Assembly (NCBI RefSeq): GCF_028471905.1
Contig: NZ_CP116902.1
Span: forward strand, 532,501-596,500
From: Aneurinibacillus uraniidurans
GTDB lineage: Bacteria > Bacillota > Bacilli > Aneurinibacillales > Aneurinibacillaceae
Length of the DNA: 64,000 bases
Direction of reading: 5' to 3'
Made by a program: the position numbers and the translations under genes. Shown here piece by piece: positions 29,714 through 37,974 of this stretch (positions within the stretch are counted from its first letter, which is position 1; the number at the start of each line of letters is the position of its first letter). The notes beneath the pieces were generated by a model, which had not been told where the DNA came from, did no database searches, and saw only the letters and a list, made by a program, of their open reading frames with translations.

Positions 29714-30805
29714 ATGAGACTGCTCTCCATAACTCGTTGTGAGCCTGGAATGAAGCTTGCTAAGCCCATTTTTACCGACACAGGGGCGGTGTTACTAAAT
29801 ACAGAGGTTTTGCTTACAAGCACAATGATCCGTCGCCTCCAGGAAAAGGGGATCAATACTTTATACATATATGACGATGCAACCAAAGATATAGAAGCGG
29901 GGGAAGTGATCTCCGAGAAAGTCAGACGGACAGCCGCACGTACGATTTATCATACTTTCAATGAAATTTTGGGGTCGGACCAGAAATGGAGAGCCCGGCT
30001 TTCACCAAGTGCGATTGCAGATTTTCGTAATATATTTGAAGATATTTTACTAGACTTGAAGCAGAATCGGCAGGCGATGAACTTGCTGACAAATATTTGT
30101 GCACAGGATCATTATATTTATGCACACTCTTTAAATGTAGCCATTTATGCGGCAGCACTCGCACTGCATCTTGGATATCCCGACAAGGATATTGTTGAGC
30201 TTGGAATGGGAGCACTTCTTCATGATATTGGAAAGTTACGCGTTCCAGGCGAAGTGCTGTATAAACCGGGGCGTCTGACAGATGATGAATTTATTGAAAT
30301 GAAAAAGCATGCTGAATATGGCTTTGAATTTTTACGCAATCAGGAAGGTGTGTCTTTGCTTGCCGCACACTGTGCCTTTCAGCATCATGAGCGACTGGAT
30401 GGAACAGGGTACCCGCGGGGGCTAAAAGGGGATGAGATTCATCGTTATGCCCGCGTTTTGGCTGTGTGCGATGTATTCGACGCAGTAACAACGAATCGCG
30501 TGTATCGATCTGCCATGCTGCCGCATGACGCGATGGAGATTTTATATACGGGCTCGGGCACACATTTTGAACCGGAAATAGTAGATGCCTTCCGGCGGAC
30601 GGTTGCGATTTATCCGATTGGGTTAACGGTGCAGCTTAATACAGGAGAAACAGGAGTTGTGGTTGATTATAATCGCAATGTACCGGCACGCCCGGTTGTG
30701 CGTGTGACCCGACTTCCAGATGGTAGTGTACCGTCCCGTTATTACGAGATTGATTTAGCCAAAGAGTTGACAGTCATGATTGTGAAATGCGATGCTATCC
30801 TATAA
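29714..30805 (+). CDS. HD-GYP domain phosphodiesterase
   Basis: A 363-residue cytoplasmic protein of the HD-GYP family, which typically hydrolyses cyclic di-GMP. Residues 1-125 form an N-terminal domain (PGMKLAKPIF motif), often called DUF3391-like in related proteins. The metal-binding HD pair is LLHDIGKLRVP at 170-174, an upstream His is in YAHSLNVA (138), and the HHERLDGTGYPRG signature is at 224-236. All catalytic residues of an active enzyme are present. The C-terminal 50 residues (VGLTVQLNTGETGVVV-like) resemble a small beta domain. It has its own terminator upstream. The substrate is inferred from family only. Confidence 0.88.
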   Translation: MRLLSITRCEPGMKLAKPIFTDTGAVLLNTEVLLTSTMIRRLQEKGINTLYIYDDATKDIEAGEVISEKVRRTAARTIYHTFNEILGSDQKWRARLSPSAIADFRNIFEDILLDLKQNRQAMNLLTNICAQDHYIYAHSLNVAIYAAALALHLGYPDKDIVELGMGALLHDIGKLRVPGEVLYKPGRLTDDEFIEMKKHAEYGFEFLRNQEGVSLLAAHCAFQHHERLDGTGYPRGLKGDEIHRYARVLAVCDVFDAVTTNRVYRSAMLPHDAMEILYTGSGTHFEPEIVDAFRRTVAIYPIGLTVQLNTGETGVVVDYNRNVPARPVVRVTRLPDGSVPSRYYEIDLAKELTVMIVKCDAIL

Positions 30806-30833
30806 CGCATTTTTTGAATGAGGTGTATCGATC

Positions 30834-32231
30834 ATGGGTCTGGAAAACTATGTAACCAGTATAGAGGATAATGTATATGCGATTAAGAATGTGCCGACGG
30901 AAGTAGTCGGCACTGTTTTTGCTAAAGTAAGTCGTAGCCCACGCAGTTTTCGCGACAATCTATTCGACTTGATCAAGGAAGATATGCTGAATTTACCGGA
31001 TGCGGATATGATTGCAATGTTTAAGCAGTCGAATGCACATGCCGGTGGATTCATGAAAAAATGGGGTGTCGACTATGGGCACTCAAGTATCAAGGAGCAT
31101 GCGTTTGCACAGTTTTGTATTGAAGGGGTATCCCGCTGGTTTACCGAAGCGTTAGAGACTGTACAGGCAGCGAAGTGGCTGTCATTTACCGAGTTTAGTC
31201 TGCGCTATCAGAAGCCAGAAGACTTTGTCGTTCCTGTTGAATTAGACAAGCACACGGAAGTAAAAGAACGGTATCTAGCATTTGGTCAGAAATGCCTTGC
31301 ACGCTATGAAGAGCTCGTGCCGCTCTTTTTTGAATTGATTAAAGCGAAAAATCCAGCGATCACAGACGGTGCCGCAGAGAAATTGGCGTATGAGAATGCG
31401 CGTAATGCACTGCCGCTTGCAACGAAATCAAACGTTGCGATTACGGGCAATGCACGGGCGATCTCAGATGCGATTGCCGAGCTTCTTGCGCATGAAGGGT
31501 ATAGTCAAGAGTTTGTAGAGACCGCCGAGAAGGTACGGCTTCATACGACGGAAGTTTTGCCATCTTTGATTAGTCATACGGAAGCCACACCGTTCCACCG
31601 TTCATACGTGGCAGATTTTTATCATCGTCGTGCAGCTGAACAGAAAGAACTGCCGCTATATAGTGGTCCGTTTGTGGAAATAGAAGACGATGCGCCTGCC
31701 CTTACATTTGTGCATACGGATGATATGACACTAGGGAATGTCTCGCTGATGAACCGCTTCAATGAACTGCCAGCGGTAACACGTGCGTTTGGCAAGCGGG
31801 TAGCGGTTGTATGTTCAGAGGGTTGTCACCATCAGATTATTCGTCACCGCGCATTTGATTTCTCGATTCAGCTTCCAGATACACGTTATGGCTTTATTTT
31901 GCCGCAGGAAGTTGTAGACGCGACTGGTACTGAGACAGCGGATCGTATTACGGATATTTTCCTATCCTTGCACGCTGAGTCGCATGAATTGTACGAAGCA
32001 CTCATGGCGGCTGGACTTATTGGAGTTGCTCCGTACGTTGTTCTGAACGGCAATGCACGTCGACTGCCGTTCTATGCTAACATGTACGGACTTGCGCATT
32101 TCATTACCTTGCGTAAGGAGGAATACGCTCAGGATGAAATCCGCAGCGTAGCCGGTCAGCTTGAGCATATCTTCGCTGCTATGCAGCAGCAGCTGCCAGG
32201 CTTTGCGCTTGACCGTCACATAAAAAAATAG
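30834..32231 (+). CDS. Two-domain FAD-dependent thymidylate synthase-like protein
   Basis: A 465-residue protein related to ThyX, which methylates dUMP with methylenetetrahydrofolate and FAD. Classical ThyX is ~220-250 residues. Here two ThyX-like halves lie in tandem, and the signature RHRxxSxNExSxRY is split: the first half has SFTEFSLRY (117-125) without RHR, the second has IIRHRAF (335-341) with a divergent PDTRYG. Both halves keep the later GNAR segment (residues 205-208 and 406-409). GHSSIKEHAF near residue 82 also matches family sequence. It may be a diverged enzyme or a related flavoprotein; thymidylate synthesis is not secure. GAGGTG precedes ATG 30834. Confidence 0.8.
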   Translation: MGLENYVTSIEDNVYAIKNVPTEVVGTVFAKVSRSPRSFRDNLFDLIKEDMLNLPDADMIAMFKQSNAHAGGFMKKWGVDYGHSSIKEHAFAQFCIEGVSRWFTEALETVQAAKWLSFTEFSLRYQKPEDFVVPVELDKHTEVKERYLAFGQKCLARYEELVPLFFELIKAKNPAITDGAAEKLAYENARNALPLATKSNVAITGNARAISDAIAELLAHEGYSQEFVETAEKVRLHTTEVLPSLISHTEATPFHRSYVADFYHRRAAEQKELPLYSGPFVEIEDDAPALTFVHTDDMTLGNVSLMNRFNELPAVTRAFGKRVAVVCSEGCHHQIIRHRAFDFSIQLPDTRYGFILPQEVVDATGTETADRITDIFLSLHAESHELYEALMAAGLIGVAPYVVLNGNARRLPFYANMYGLAHFITLRKEEYAQDEIRSVAGQLEHIFAAMQQQLPGFALDRHIKK

Positions 32232-32244
32232 CTTGTTTTGCCGA

Positions 32245-32281
32245 GGGGCAGCCTCATACATCTATGGAGCAGCTCCTTTTT
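32245..32281 (+). terminator. Probable terminator
   Basis: GGGGCAGC pairs with GCAGCTCC with one mismatch, followed by five T. Confidence 0.6.
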
Positions 32282-32393
32282 GTATAACATTTTTCCTATC
32301 GTTCGTAAAACTGTTAGAATTATTATGATACTAAAGGTTGTATACCTGCTATAAATAAAGAAAAGGGATTATCGCAGAGAGGAGCTGAAAGGA

Positions 32394-33458
32394 TTGCGTG
32401 GGGTGGGAGAAGCAATAGATGTGAAAGACCATCTTTATCTGGCTTCAATTGTATTTGAGCACTCAAGTGACGGGATTTTAATTACAGATGCTTCTGCTAT
32501 CATTATTAGCGTGAATCCTGCTTTTACGCGTGTAACGGGTTATCGATCTCAGGAGGTAGTTGGTAAGACGCCACGCATTTTGCGTTCGGGAAAACAACCG
32601 CCAGCTTTTTATTATCATATGTGGCGTTTATTAAAGGAGAAAGGAAGCTGGCAAGGCGAAGTATGGAACCGACGCAAGAATGGGGACGTCTATCTAGAAT
32701 GGCTTCGAATTACGGCAATTAAAGACCGGATGGGCAGAGTAGTGTACTACATGGCGGTATTTGCTGATATTACGGAACGGGAACAGCTGCGTAATGAGCT
32801 GCTGCAGACAGCGAAAATTCAGCGCGATCTCCTGCCAGCGCCACTTGAAGATGACAGACTTAGATTAAAAAGTATTTACAGGCCATATCGATATGTAAGT
32901 GGAGACTTATACGGGTATAAGTGGACGCGGGACAAAACAAAATTGTTTGGATTTTTGATTGATGTGATGGGACATGGAGTTGCAACGGCCTTGCAGACAT
33001 CAGGGCTGCGTATCCTGTTTCGCCAAGCGTTTGAGAGCAGCCGTTCACTTGCCGAGAGACTTGCTTATATTAATCATGAGGCGATGTGTTTGTTTACGGA
33101 CGAATCATTTGCTGCAGCGATTTGCTTCGAAATTGATTTTACAACACATACACTTACGTATGCATCAGCTGGTATTACGTATTTTCTAGCATATACCGGG
33201 CAGGTAGAGGGACTTATTAAAGCATCGGGTATGTTTCTTGGTATTATGGATGGCGTACAGTATGAGCAGCATGAGCTAGCATTTGGCTCAGGAGATCGCT
33301 TCTTCTTTCTCACAGATGGCCTGTTTGATATGTTGCCGCTTTCATTTGCTGGAGAAGGAAAAGGATCATTCCGTTCTACGGTTGAGATGCTTGAGCGAAT
33401 GGCATACAGCAAGGAATGCAGTGATGATGCGTCAGCGATTTGTCTGCAGATCCGATAG
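32394..33458 (+). CDS. PAS-domain PP2C (SpoIIE/RsbU-type) phosphatase
   Basis: A 354-residue cytoplasmic regulator. The N-terminal PAS domain covers residues ~15-130 (SSDGILITDASAIIISVNPAFTR, seen near 25-47, and a PAC-like VYYMAVFADITERE). The C-terminal PP2C/SpoIIE domain covers ~145-350, with metal-binding Asp in SGDLYGY (170), FGFLIDVMGHGVA (near 190) and FFLTDGLFD (near 305). Such enzymes dephosphorylate a STAS-domain antagonist. The start is TTG 32394 behind GAGGAGCTG. Downstream lie an HATPase, a chemoreceptor and a STAS gene, so this is probably the phosphatase of a partner-switching set. It has no membrane segment; the PAS domain should read an internal signal. Confidence 0.88.
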   Translation: MRGVGEAIDVKDHLYLASIVFEHSSDGILITDASAIIISVNPAFTRVTGYRSQEVVGKTPRILRSGKQPPAFYYHMWRLLKEKGSWQGEVWNRRKNGDVYLEWLRITAIKDRMGRVVYYMAVFADITEREQLRNELLQTAKIQRDLLPAPLEDDRLRLKSIYRPYRYVSGDLYGYKWTRDKTKLFGFLIDVMGHGVATALQTSGLRILFRQAFESSRSLAERLAYINHEAMCLFTDESFAAAICFEIDFTTHTLTYASAGITYFLAYTGQVEGLIKASGMFLGIMDGVQYEQHELAFGSGDRFFFLTDGLFDMLPLSFAGEGKGSFRSTVEMLERMAYSKECSDDASAICLQIR

Positions 33459-33498
33459 ATAGATGATAGATAGATGGAGTGTAATAGGGGGGATACGC

Positions 33499-33966
33499 AT
33501 GCGGGAGCTGCAGCTTGTCTGTATCAGGAAACAGGAGCTTCCATTCATACGGGAACAAATCCGTATATTCATCCAGGAAACAGTAACCGATGATAACATT
33601 TTGCTAGAGATTGCTGTCAATGAGGCCATTAATAACGCAATGCGGTATGGAAACAGAGGAGAGCATAGGGCGGTGACCATTCGGCTGCACAGCACAGGGA
33701 AGCGTCTGATGGTTCGGGTGCGGGATGAGGGAGAAGGGTTCGAGGGGAATGAACGATTGCAAAGGCTATCATACGCGCATTATTCTACCTCTGAGGAATT
33801 ATATAAAGAATCAGGACGAGGTCTCTATATTATGAAGAAAGTAACCGATTATATAAAATATAATCAAAAAGGTAACGAGGTTATGCTAGTGAAATATACA
33901 GATTCATGTCGGAAGTCAGTTTCTGTACGGAATGACGCACTCGTTGCCTTAGGGGATAATGGCTAG
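33499..33966 (+). CDS. Anti-sigma-type HATPase (RsbW/SpoIIAB-like serine kinase)
   Basis: A 155-residue GHKL ATPase. ATG 33499 follows GGGGGGATAC. The N box reads LLEIAVNEAINNAMRYGNRG near residue 40, the G1 motif VRVRDEGEGF near 78 and the second glycine box SGRGLYIMKKVTDYI near 110. These match the RsbW-type kinases that phosphorylate a STAS protein and otherwise hold a target, usually a sigma factor. No sigma gene is adjacent. It is in one transcription unit with the phosphatase (40 bases upstream) and the receptor (21 bases downstream). Confidence 0.87.
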   Translation: MRELQLVCIRKQELPFIREQIRIFIQETVTDDNILLEIAVNEAINNAMRYGNRGEHRAVTIRLHSTGKRLMVRVRDEGEGFEGNERLQRLSYAHYSTSEELYKESGRGLYIMKKVTDYIKYNQKGNEVMLVKYTDSCRKSVSVRNDALVALGDNG

Positions 33967-33987
33967 AAGAACAGGAGGGAAAATTGC

Positions 33988-35670
33988 TTGAATATTAGAC
34001 AAAAGCTAGTCATTGCAAATCTGTGTATTGTCGTATTTATGTTGGCTATGGCAGGATACTCCAATGTTTCGTTAGTACGAATTAATGAAAATGGCGATAC
34101 AATGTATCATAACCGGGTGGTTCCCATATCGCAGCTTGGAGTGATTGGTAAATATGCGGAAAATACACGGGTGAATATGTTGTCCTCGGTTGTCTTTCAA
34201 AAACCAGAGCTGACAGATAAGGCCGAAGCAAACCTTGTACAAATTGCTAAAATTATGAAAGAATATAGTAGTAGTAACCTAACAGAAGAAGAAAGAAATA
34301 TATTTACCCGCTTTACTACTTCCTGGACCGAGTTTGAAACGATTGTGCGCAACAATATAAAGCTTGTTAAAGCAGGCAAGTATGCAGAGGCACGAGCTGG
34401 GTTGCAGAAGGGAGGCGCACCATTCGGCAAAGCAAGTGAGGAGCTTGCGAGCCTGATGAAGCTGAATGAACAAATAGCGGAACAGCTTATGAATCAAAAC
34501 GAGGAATCGTACCAGTTTACTCATTTTATTCTGATCGTTTTAAGTGTAGTATCTGTTCTTACAGCAATCGGGGTGGCGCTGGCATCTGGCACAGTCATCT
34601 CGAAACCACTGCAAAAATTGGCAGAGCAGGCTAGACGGATTGCAGAGAATGATTTAACGGTAGAAGACATAGAAGTAAAAAGTAAAGATGAGATTGGTCA
34701 GCTATCTAACTCTTTTAATCAGATGAAGAAAAATCTGCATGCTGTTGTGGGCGGTGTATATCGCGGTGTAGAAGAATTGTCAGCTACGTCGCAAGAAATG
34801 GCTGCTTCAAGTGAGCAGGTGAGTGCAGGGGTTCATGAAGTAGATAATAGTATTCACGAAGTAGCGACTGCTGCGGAAGCAGGAAGTCAGGCGGTGGTGG
34901 ATGCTTCCAAAGTACTGTTAGAGCTCTCTTCTCTGATTCAGATTGCGAAGGATAAAGCGAACAGCGCGGCCGAGAACTCTGATGAGACGCTACGTACAGC
35001 TGAAAATGGCAAAAATATTGTAGCCGATACGGTGCGACGCATGGAAAGCATTCAGAACCGAACGGCAGAAACAGAGACATTAATTGCTACCCTGAATGAG
35101 TACTCCAAGGAAATCGAACTGATCACTGATACAATTACACAGCTTGCAGCTCAGACCAACCTGCTGGCGCTGAATGCGGCGATTGAAGCAGCGCGTGCTG
35201 GGGAAGCAGGAAAAGGATTTGCTGTGGTGGCAGATGAAGTGCGCAAGCTTGCGGAGCAATCGAATGCAGGAGCGGTTCAAGTGGCTGAGCTTGTACAAAA
35301 AATCTCCGAAAGTACGCTTCGAGCGGTTACTGCAACCCAGCAGAGCCGAACAGAGGTAGAAGAAGGTACGGTCATTGTGGCACAGGCGGGAGAAGCGCTA
35401 TCTGCTATTTTACGGGCTGTATCCGCTACTGAGAAAGAAGTGCGCAGCATTGTCGCAGTAACGGATGAAGAAGTAGCTGGCTCTGATAAAATTATCGAAT
35501 TGATTCATTCTTTGGCGACAATTGTGGAGAATACAGCCCATCATGCGCAGCAAGTATCCGCTACGACAGAACAAGTGTCTACATCGATGGAGACGATTGC
35601 GGCTAGTGCGGAACAGACAAGCGCGATGGCAATTGAACTGCGTTCGAGAGTGGACCAGTTCAAAATGTGA
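33988..35670 (+). CDS. Methyl-accepting chemotaxis protein
   Basis: A 560-residue transmembrane receptor. The TTG 33988 start follows ACAGGAGGGAA. Membrane spans are at residues ~8-28 and ~178-198, and an external four-helix bundle (4HB_MCP-like) lies between. A HAMP linker follows ([21 protein letters not shown]), then a cytoplasmic coiled-coil signalling domain with the hairpin tip [20 protein letters not shown] near residue 395. The tip is what CheA/CheW bind, so coupling to the chemotaxis arrays is possible. Its placement between HATPase and STAS genes is unusual and hints that it also, or instead, controls the partner switch. Confidence 0.92.
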   Translation: MNIRQKLVIANLCIVVFMLAMAGYSNVSLVRINENGDTMYHNRVVPISQLGVIGKYAENTRVNMLSSVVFQKPELTDKAEANLVQIAKIMKEYSSSNLTEEERNIFTRFTTSWTEFETIVRNNIKLVKAGKYAEARAGLQKGGAPFGKASEELASLMKLNEQIAEQLMNQNEESYQFTHFILIVLSVVSVLTAIGVALASGTVISKPLQKLAEQARRIAENDLTVEDIEVKSKDEIGQLSNSFNQMKKNLHAVVGGVYRGVEELSATSQEMAASSEQVSAGVHEVDNSIHEVATAAEAGSQAVVDASKVLLELSSLIQIAKDKANSAAENSDETLRTAENGKNIVADTVRRMESIQNRTAETETLIATLNEYSKEIELITDTITQLAAQTNLLALNAAIEAARAGEAGKGFAVVADEVRKLAEQSNAGAVQVAELVQKISESTLRAVTATQQSRTEVEEGTVIVAQAGEALSAILRAVSATEKEVRSIVAVTDEEVAGSDKIIELIHSLATIVENTAHHAQQVSATTEQVSTSMETIAASAEQTSAMAIELRSRVDQFKM

Positions 35671-35698
35671 GAACAGGAGAGGAGTGTCAGTTGTACAT

Positions 35699-36001
35699 AT
35701 GATAGAAGATATTGTATTAGCTAACCAACAAGTACATGTTACACTGCGGGGCAACATTTATGTAGAACAGGCATCCTCTATTCGCGAGCAATTGCTTACC
35801 TATATGGAAGAGGGCCATAAAAATTTCATGATTAATGTTGCTGCTGTAGACTATATTGATAGCTCGGGGCTTGGCGTGCTTGTGGCACTTCACAAGCGGA
35901 CGCAGCAGGTAGGCGGGCAGCTTACGATTCAAGGGCTGCGCGGAGTTGTCAAAGAGTTGTTTGAGCTGACGCGGCTTACCAAAGTATTTACGATTGTGTA
36001 A
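35699..36001 (+). CDS. STAS-domain anti-sigma factor antagonist (RsbV/SpoIIAA-like)
   Basis: A 100-residue STAS protein. The phosphorylatable serine lies in VDYIDSSGLGVLVALH near residue 56, the canonical DSSGLG motif. ATG 35699 is chosen because it gives the usual N-terminal length; an in-frame GTG at 35684 lies closer to the AGGAGAGGAG site and is a real alternative. It is the natural substrate of both the PP2C enzyme (32394) and the HATPase (33499). A terminator follows at once. Confidence 0.87.
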   Translation: MIEDIVLANQQVHVTLRGNIYVEQASSIREQLLTYMEEGHKNFMINVAAVDYIDSSGLGVLVALHKRTQQVGGQLTIQGLRGVVKELFELTRLTKVFTIV

Positions 36002-36010
36002 TTCTATACA

Positions 36011-36046
36011 AGCATGCTCGCTGTTACAAGCGAGCATGCTTTTTTT
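36011..36046 (+). terminator. Terminator of the partner-switch operon
   Basis: AGCATGCTCGC pairs with GCGAGCATGCT, followed by T7. Confidence 0.93.
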
Positions 36047-36101
36047 ATGCGGTTGTAAAACTATGAGGAGAGGGATACGATTGGGGGTGGAGGAGAGAAA
36101 T

Positions 36102-37181
36102 ATGAATACAAAACAAAAGAGAAAAGCAGGGATCGAAGCGGCTGTTGTGGGATTAGCTGGAGCACTGCTGTTCATGCTGCTGTATATTCCACTACCCTGG
36201 ATTCTTGGACCGCTTACCGCTGTGATGGTGTGGAGACTGTCTACTGGACGCACATTGTATTGGTCGACTGCTTTGCGTTCATCCGGGCTGCTTGTACTTG
36301 GCTCTATGCTAGGGGCGGCTTTTACACATGAAACGGTTGTACAGATTATTCAGCAGCTTCCATATATGGCTGTTTCTACAATCGCTACGGTTGTGTTTAG
36401 TCTTTCACTCGGAGCATGGGTAGCATATCGAACGGGTCTTACGCTGCCGAGTGGTGTGTTTGGTAGTGTACCGGGCGGGTTATCACAGATGCTTGTCCTG
36501 AGTGAGGAAGTCGAAGGAGTAGATGCGACTGTAGTCGCATTTATGCAGACAATTCGCGTCATGAGTGTCATTTTTGCCGTTCCATTTCTGACGATCCATG
36601 GTATAGGAGTCGAACAAGCTGTGCCTATAGCTTCTAGCAGTGGGGGAACGGGTAATATAGACGGTTGGATGTATGCTTTGTATGCGGTGATTGCGCTTGG
36701 AGGAGCATGGATAGGCAGAAAAATCGGGCTGCCGACTAGTGTGCTTACCGGACCGCTGTTAGCAACGGCATGTTGTGCTATTTTTTATAGGCCTGTTCCA
36801 CCGCTACCGCATACGATTATTTTGCTATCCCAGTTTGCGATCGGTGTTCATATTGGTTTGCAGATGAAGCCGCATATGCTTGGAAACGTTAAAAAGCTGG
36901 GCGGATATACGATAACAAGCAGTTTGCTGCTCATTTTATTTTCGTTACTCGTTGCCTGGCTGCTGACAAAAGTATCGTCGATGACGCTTTCCACTGCATT
37001 TTTAAGTACTGCTCCGGGTGGAATTGCTGAGATGGGAGTAACGGCGGCGATGGTCCATGCTGACCTGTCGATGGTAAGTGGGTATCAACTTTTCCGGGTC
37101 TTTTTTGTGATTTTTGCCGTTCCTCCGGTGCTTACCTGGTGGATGCGCCGCCTGCAAAAGCAGAAAACAAGCATATTATAA
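36102..37181 (+). CDS. AbrB-family membrane permease
   Basis: A 359-residue membrane protein with about ten spans. ATG 36102 is preceded by GGAGGAGAG. The AbrB/'ammonia monooxygenase regulator' family (PF05145) shows an internal duplication with GSVPGGLSQM near residue 126 and STAPGGIAEMGVTA near residue 305; both halves are present. It is unrelated to the DNA-binding AbrB of Bacillus. Its substrates are unknown. It is monocistronic by the flanking terminator and riboswitch. Confidence 0.85.
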   Translation: MNTKQKRKAGIEAAVVGLAGALLFMLLYIPLPWILGPLTAVMVWRLSTGRTLYWSTALRSSGLLVLGSMLGAAFTHETVVQIIQQLPYMAVSTIATVVFSLSLGAWVAYRTGLTLPSGVFGSVPGGLSQMLVLSEEVEGVDATVVAFMQTIRVMSVIFAVPFLTIHGIGVEQAVPIASSSGGTGNIDGWMYALYAVIALGGAWIGRKIGLPTSVLTGPLLATACCAIFYRPVPPLPHTIILLSQFAIGVHIGLQMKPHMLGNVKKLGGYTITSSLLLILFSLLVAWLLTKVSSMTLSTAFLSTAPGGIAEMGVTAAMVHADLSMVSGYQLFRVFFVIFAVPPVLTWWMRRLQKQKTSIL

Positions 37182-37320
37182 ATAAGTTGCAAAAAAAAAC
37201 CTATAAATATGTCTAAATTTTGAACATTATCCAGAAAAACTTCTTTTTTTCGCCAATATTCGATAGAATAAGAGCGTTGTTACGAGAGAGAAATAAAGGT
37301 GTGAAGTTACAAAAATTTAC

Positions 37321-37430
37321 TTGCCGAATTCACGTACTGTGAAGCGGGGGAAAGTATTTCTTTTGGGGTGAATCTGCGCATGCGGACAGAGACCTTATCC
37401 TCTGAACCCGTCAACTAACCTCGTAGGCTC
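37321..37430 (+). ncRNA. c-di-AMP riboswitch (ydaO/yuaA type)
   Basis: The sequence contains the conserved blocks of this class in order: TTGCCGAATTC, GCGGGGGAAA, TTTTGGGGTGAATC, and CTGAACCCGTCAACTAACC closed by TCGTAGGC. It lies directly before the NlpC/P60 gene. No T-rich terminator separates it from the ribosome site, so control may be translational or by early arrest. Confidence 0.93.
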
Positions 37431-37448
37431 GAAGGGAGTAAATCGTTC

Positions 37449-37913
37449 TTGAAAAGAAAGAATTTTTGGTCTTTTTTACTTGCCGCCTCTATTACAGTCA
37501 CTGGTCTATCTTTATCATTTGGAGCTGAGACAGCGTCTGCTGCTTCGACAGCGACACTTGCTTCAAAAGCGAAAAGCCTCATTGGAATACCGTATAAGTT
37601 CGGAGGCACAACACGTCAAGGATTTGATTGTTCAGGGTTTTTAAATTACGTATTTAAAAGCGAGAACATTACGCTTCCGCGTACAGCAAGCGGGATGTAT
37701 CAAAAGGGCACGCCGGTTTCACGTTCAGCATTGCGGACAGGAGACCTCGTCTTTTTCAAAACATCGCGCAGCGGAGGGATTTCTCATGCTGGTATGTATA
37801 TTGGCAATGGGAAATTTGTACATTCCGCAAGCAGCAGCGGCGTATCGATTAGCAGTCTCAATGATAAGCATTATTGGGCTAGTCGTTATGCGGGTGCGCG
37901 TCGCGTGAATTAA
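37449..37913 (+). CDS. Secreted NlpC/P60 peptidoglycan hydrolase
   Basis: A 154-residue secreted cell-wall endopeptidase. The signal peptide (KRKNFWSFLLAASITVTGL) is cut near ASA-ASTA. The NlpC/P60 domain fills the rest: the catalytic Cys is in FDCSGFLNYVF near residue 60, the His in ISHAGMYIGNGKFVHSA near 113, and a third polar residue in NDKHYW near 138. No SH3 or LysM domain is fused. The start is TTG 37449 with AAGGGAG 11 bases upstream. It is under a c-di-AMP riboswitch; in known cases c-di-AMP switches such hydrolases off. Confidence 0.93.
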   Translation: MKRKNFWSFLLAASITVTGLSLSFGAETASAASTATLASKAKSLIGIPYKFGGTTRQGFDCSGFLNYVFKSENITLPRTASGMYQKGTPVSRSALRTGDLVFFKTSRSGGISHAGMYIGNGKFVHSASSSGVSISSLNDKHYWASRYAGARRVN

Positions 37914-37937
37914 CATCCATACATAACTTTCGCAAAG

Positions 37938-37974
37938 AACTCTCAACTGCAAATGTGCGGTTGGGGGTTTTTTT
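37938..37974 (+). terminator. Terminator after the NlpC/P60 gene
   Basis: AACTCTCAACTGC pairs with GTGCGGTTGGGGGTT using several G-U pairs, then T7. It also overlaps the 3' end of kdpD on the other strand. Confidence 0.75.

Noticed and set aside
33988-35670. Histidine kinase considered for the 560-residue membrane protein
   Set aside because: The cytoplasmic part has the chemoreceptor hairpin tip and HAMP, but no H, N or G boxes.
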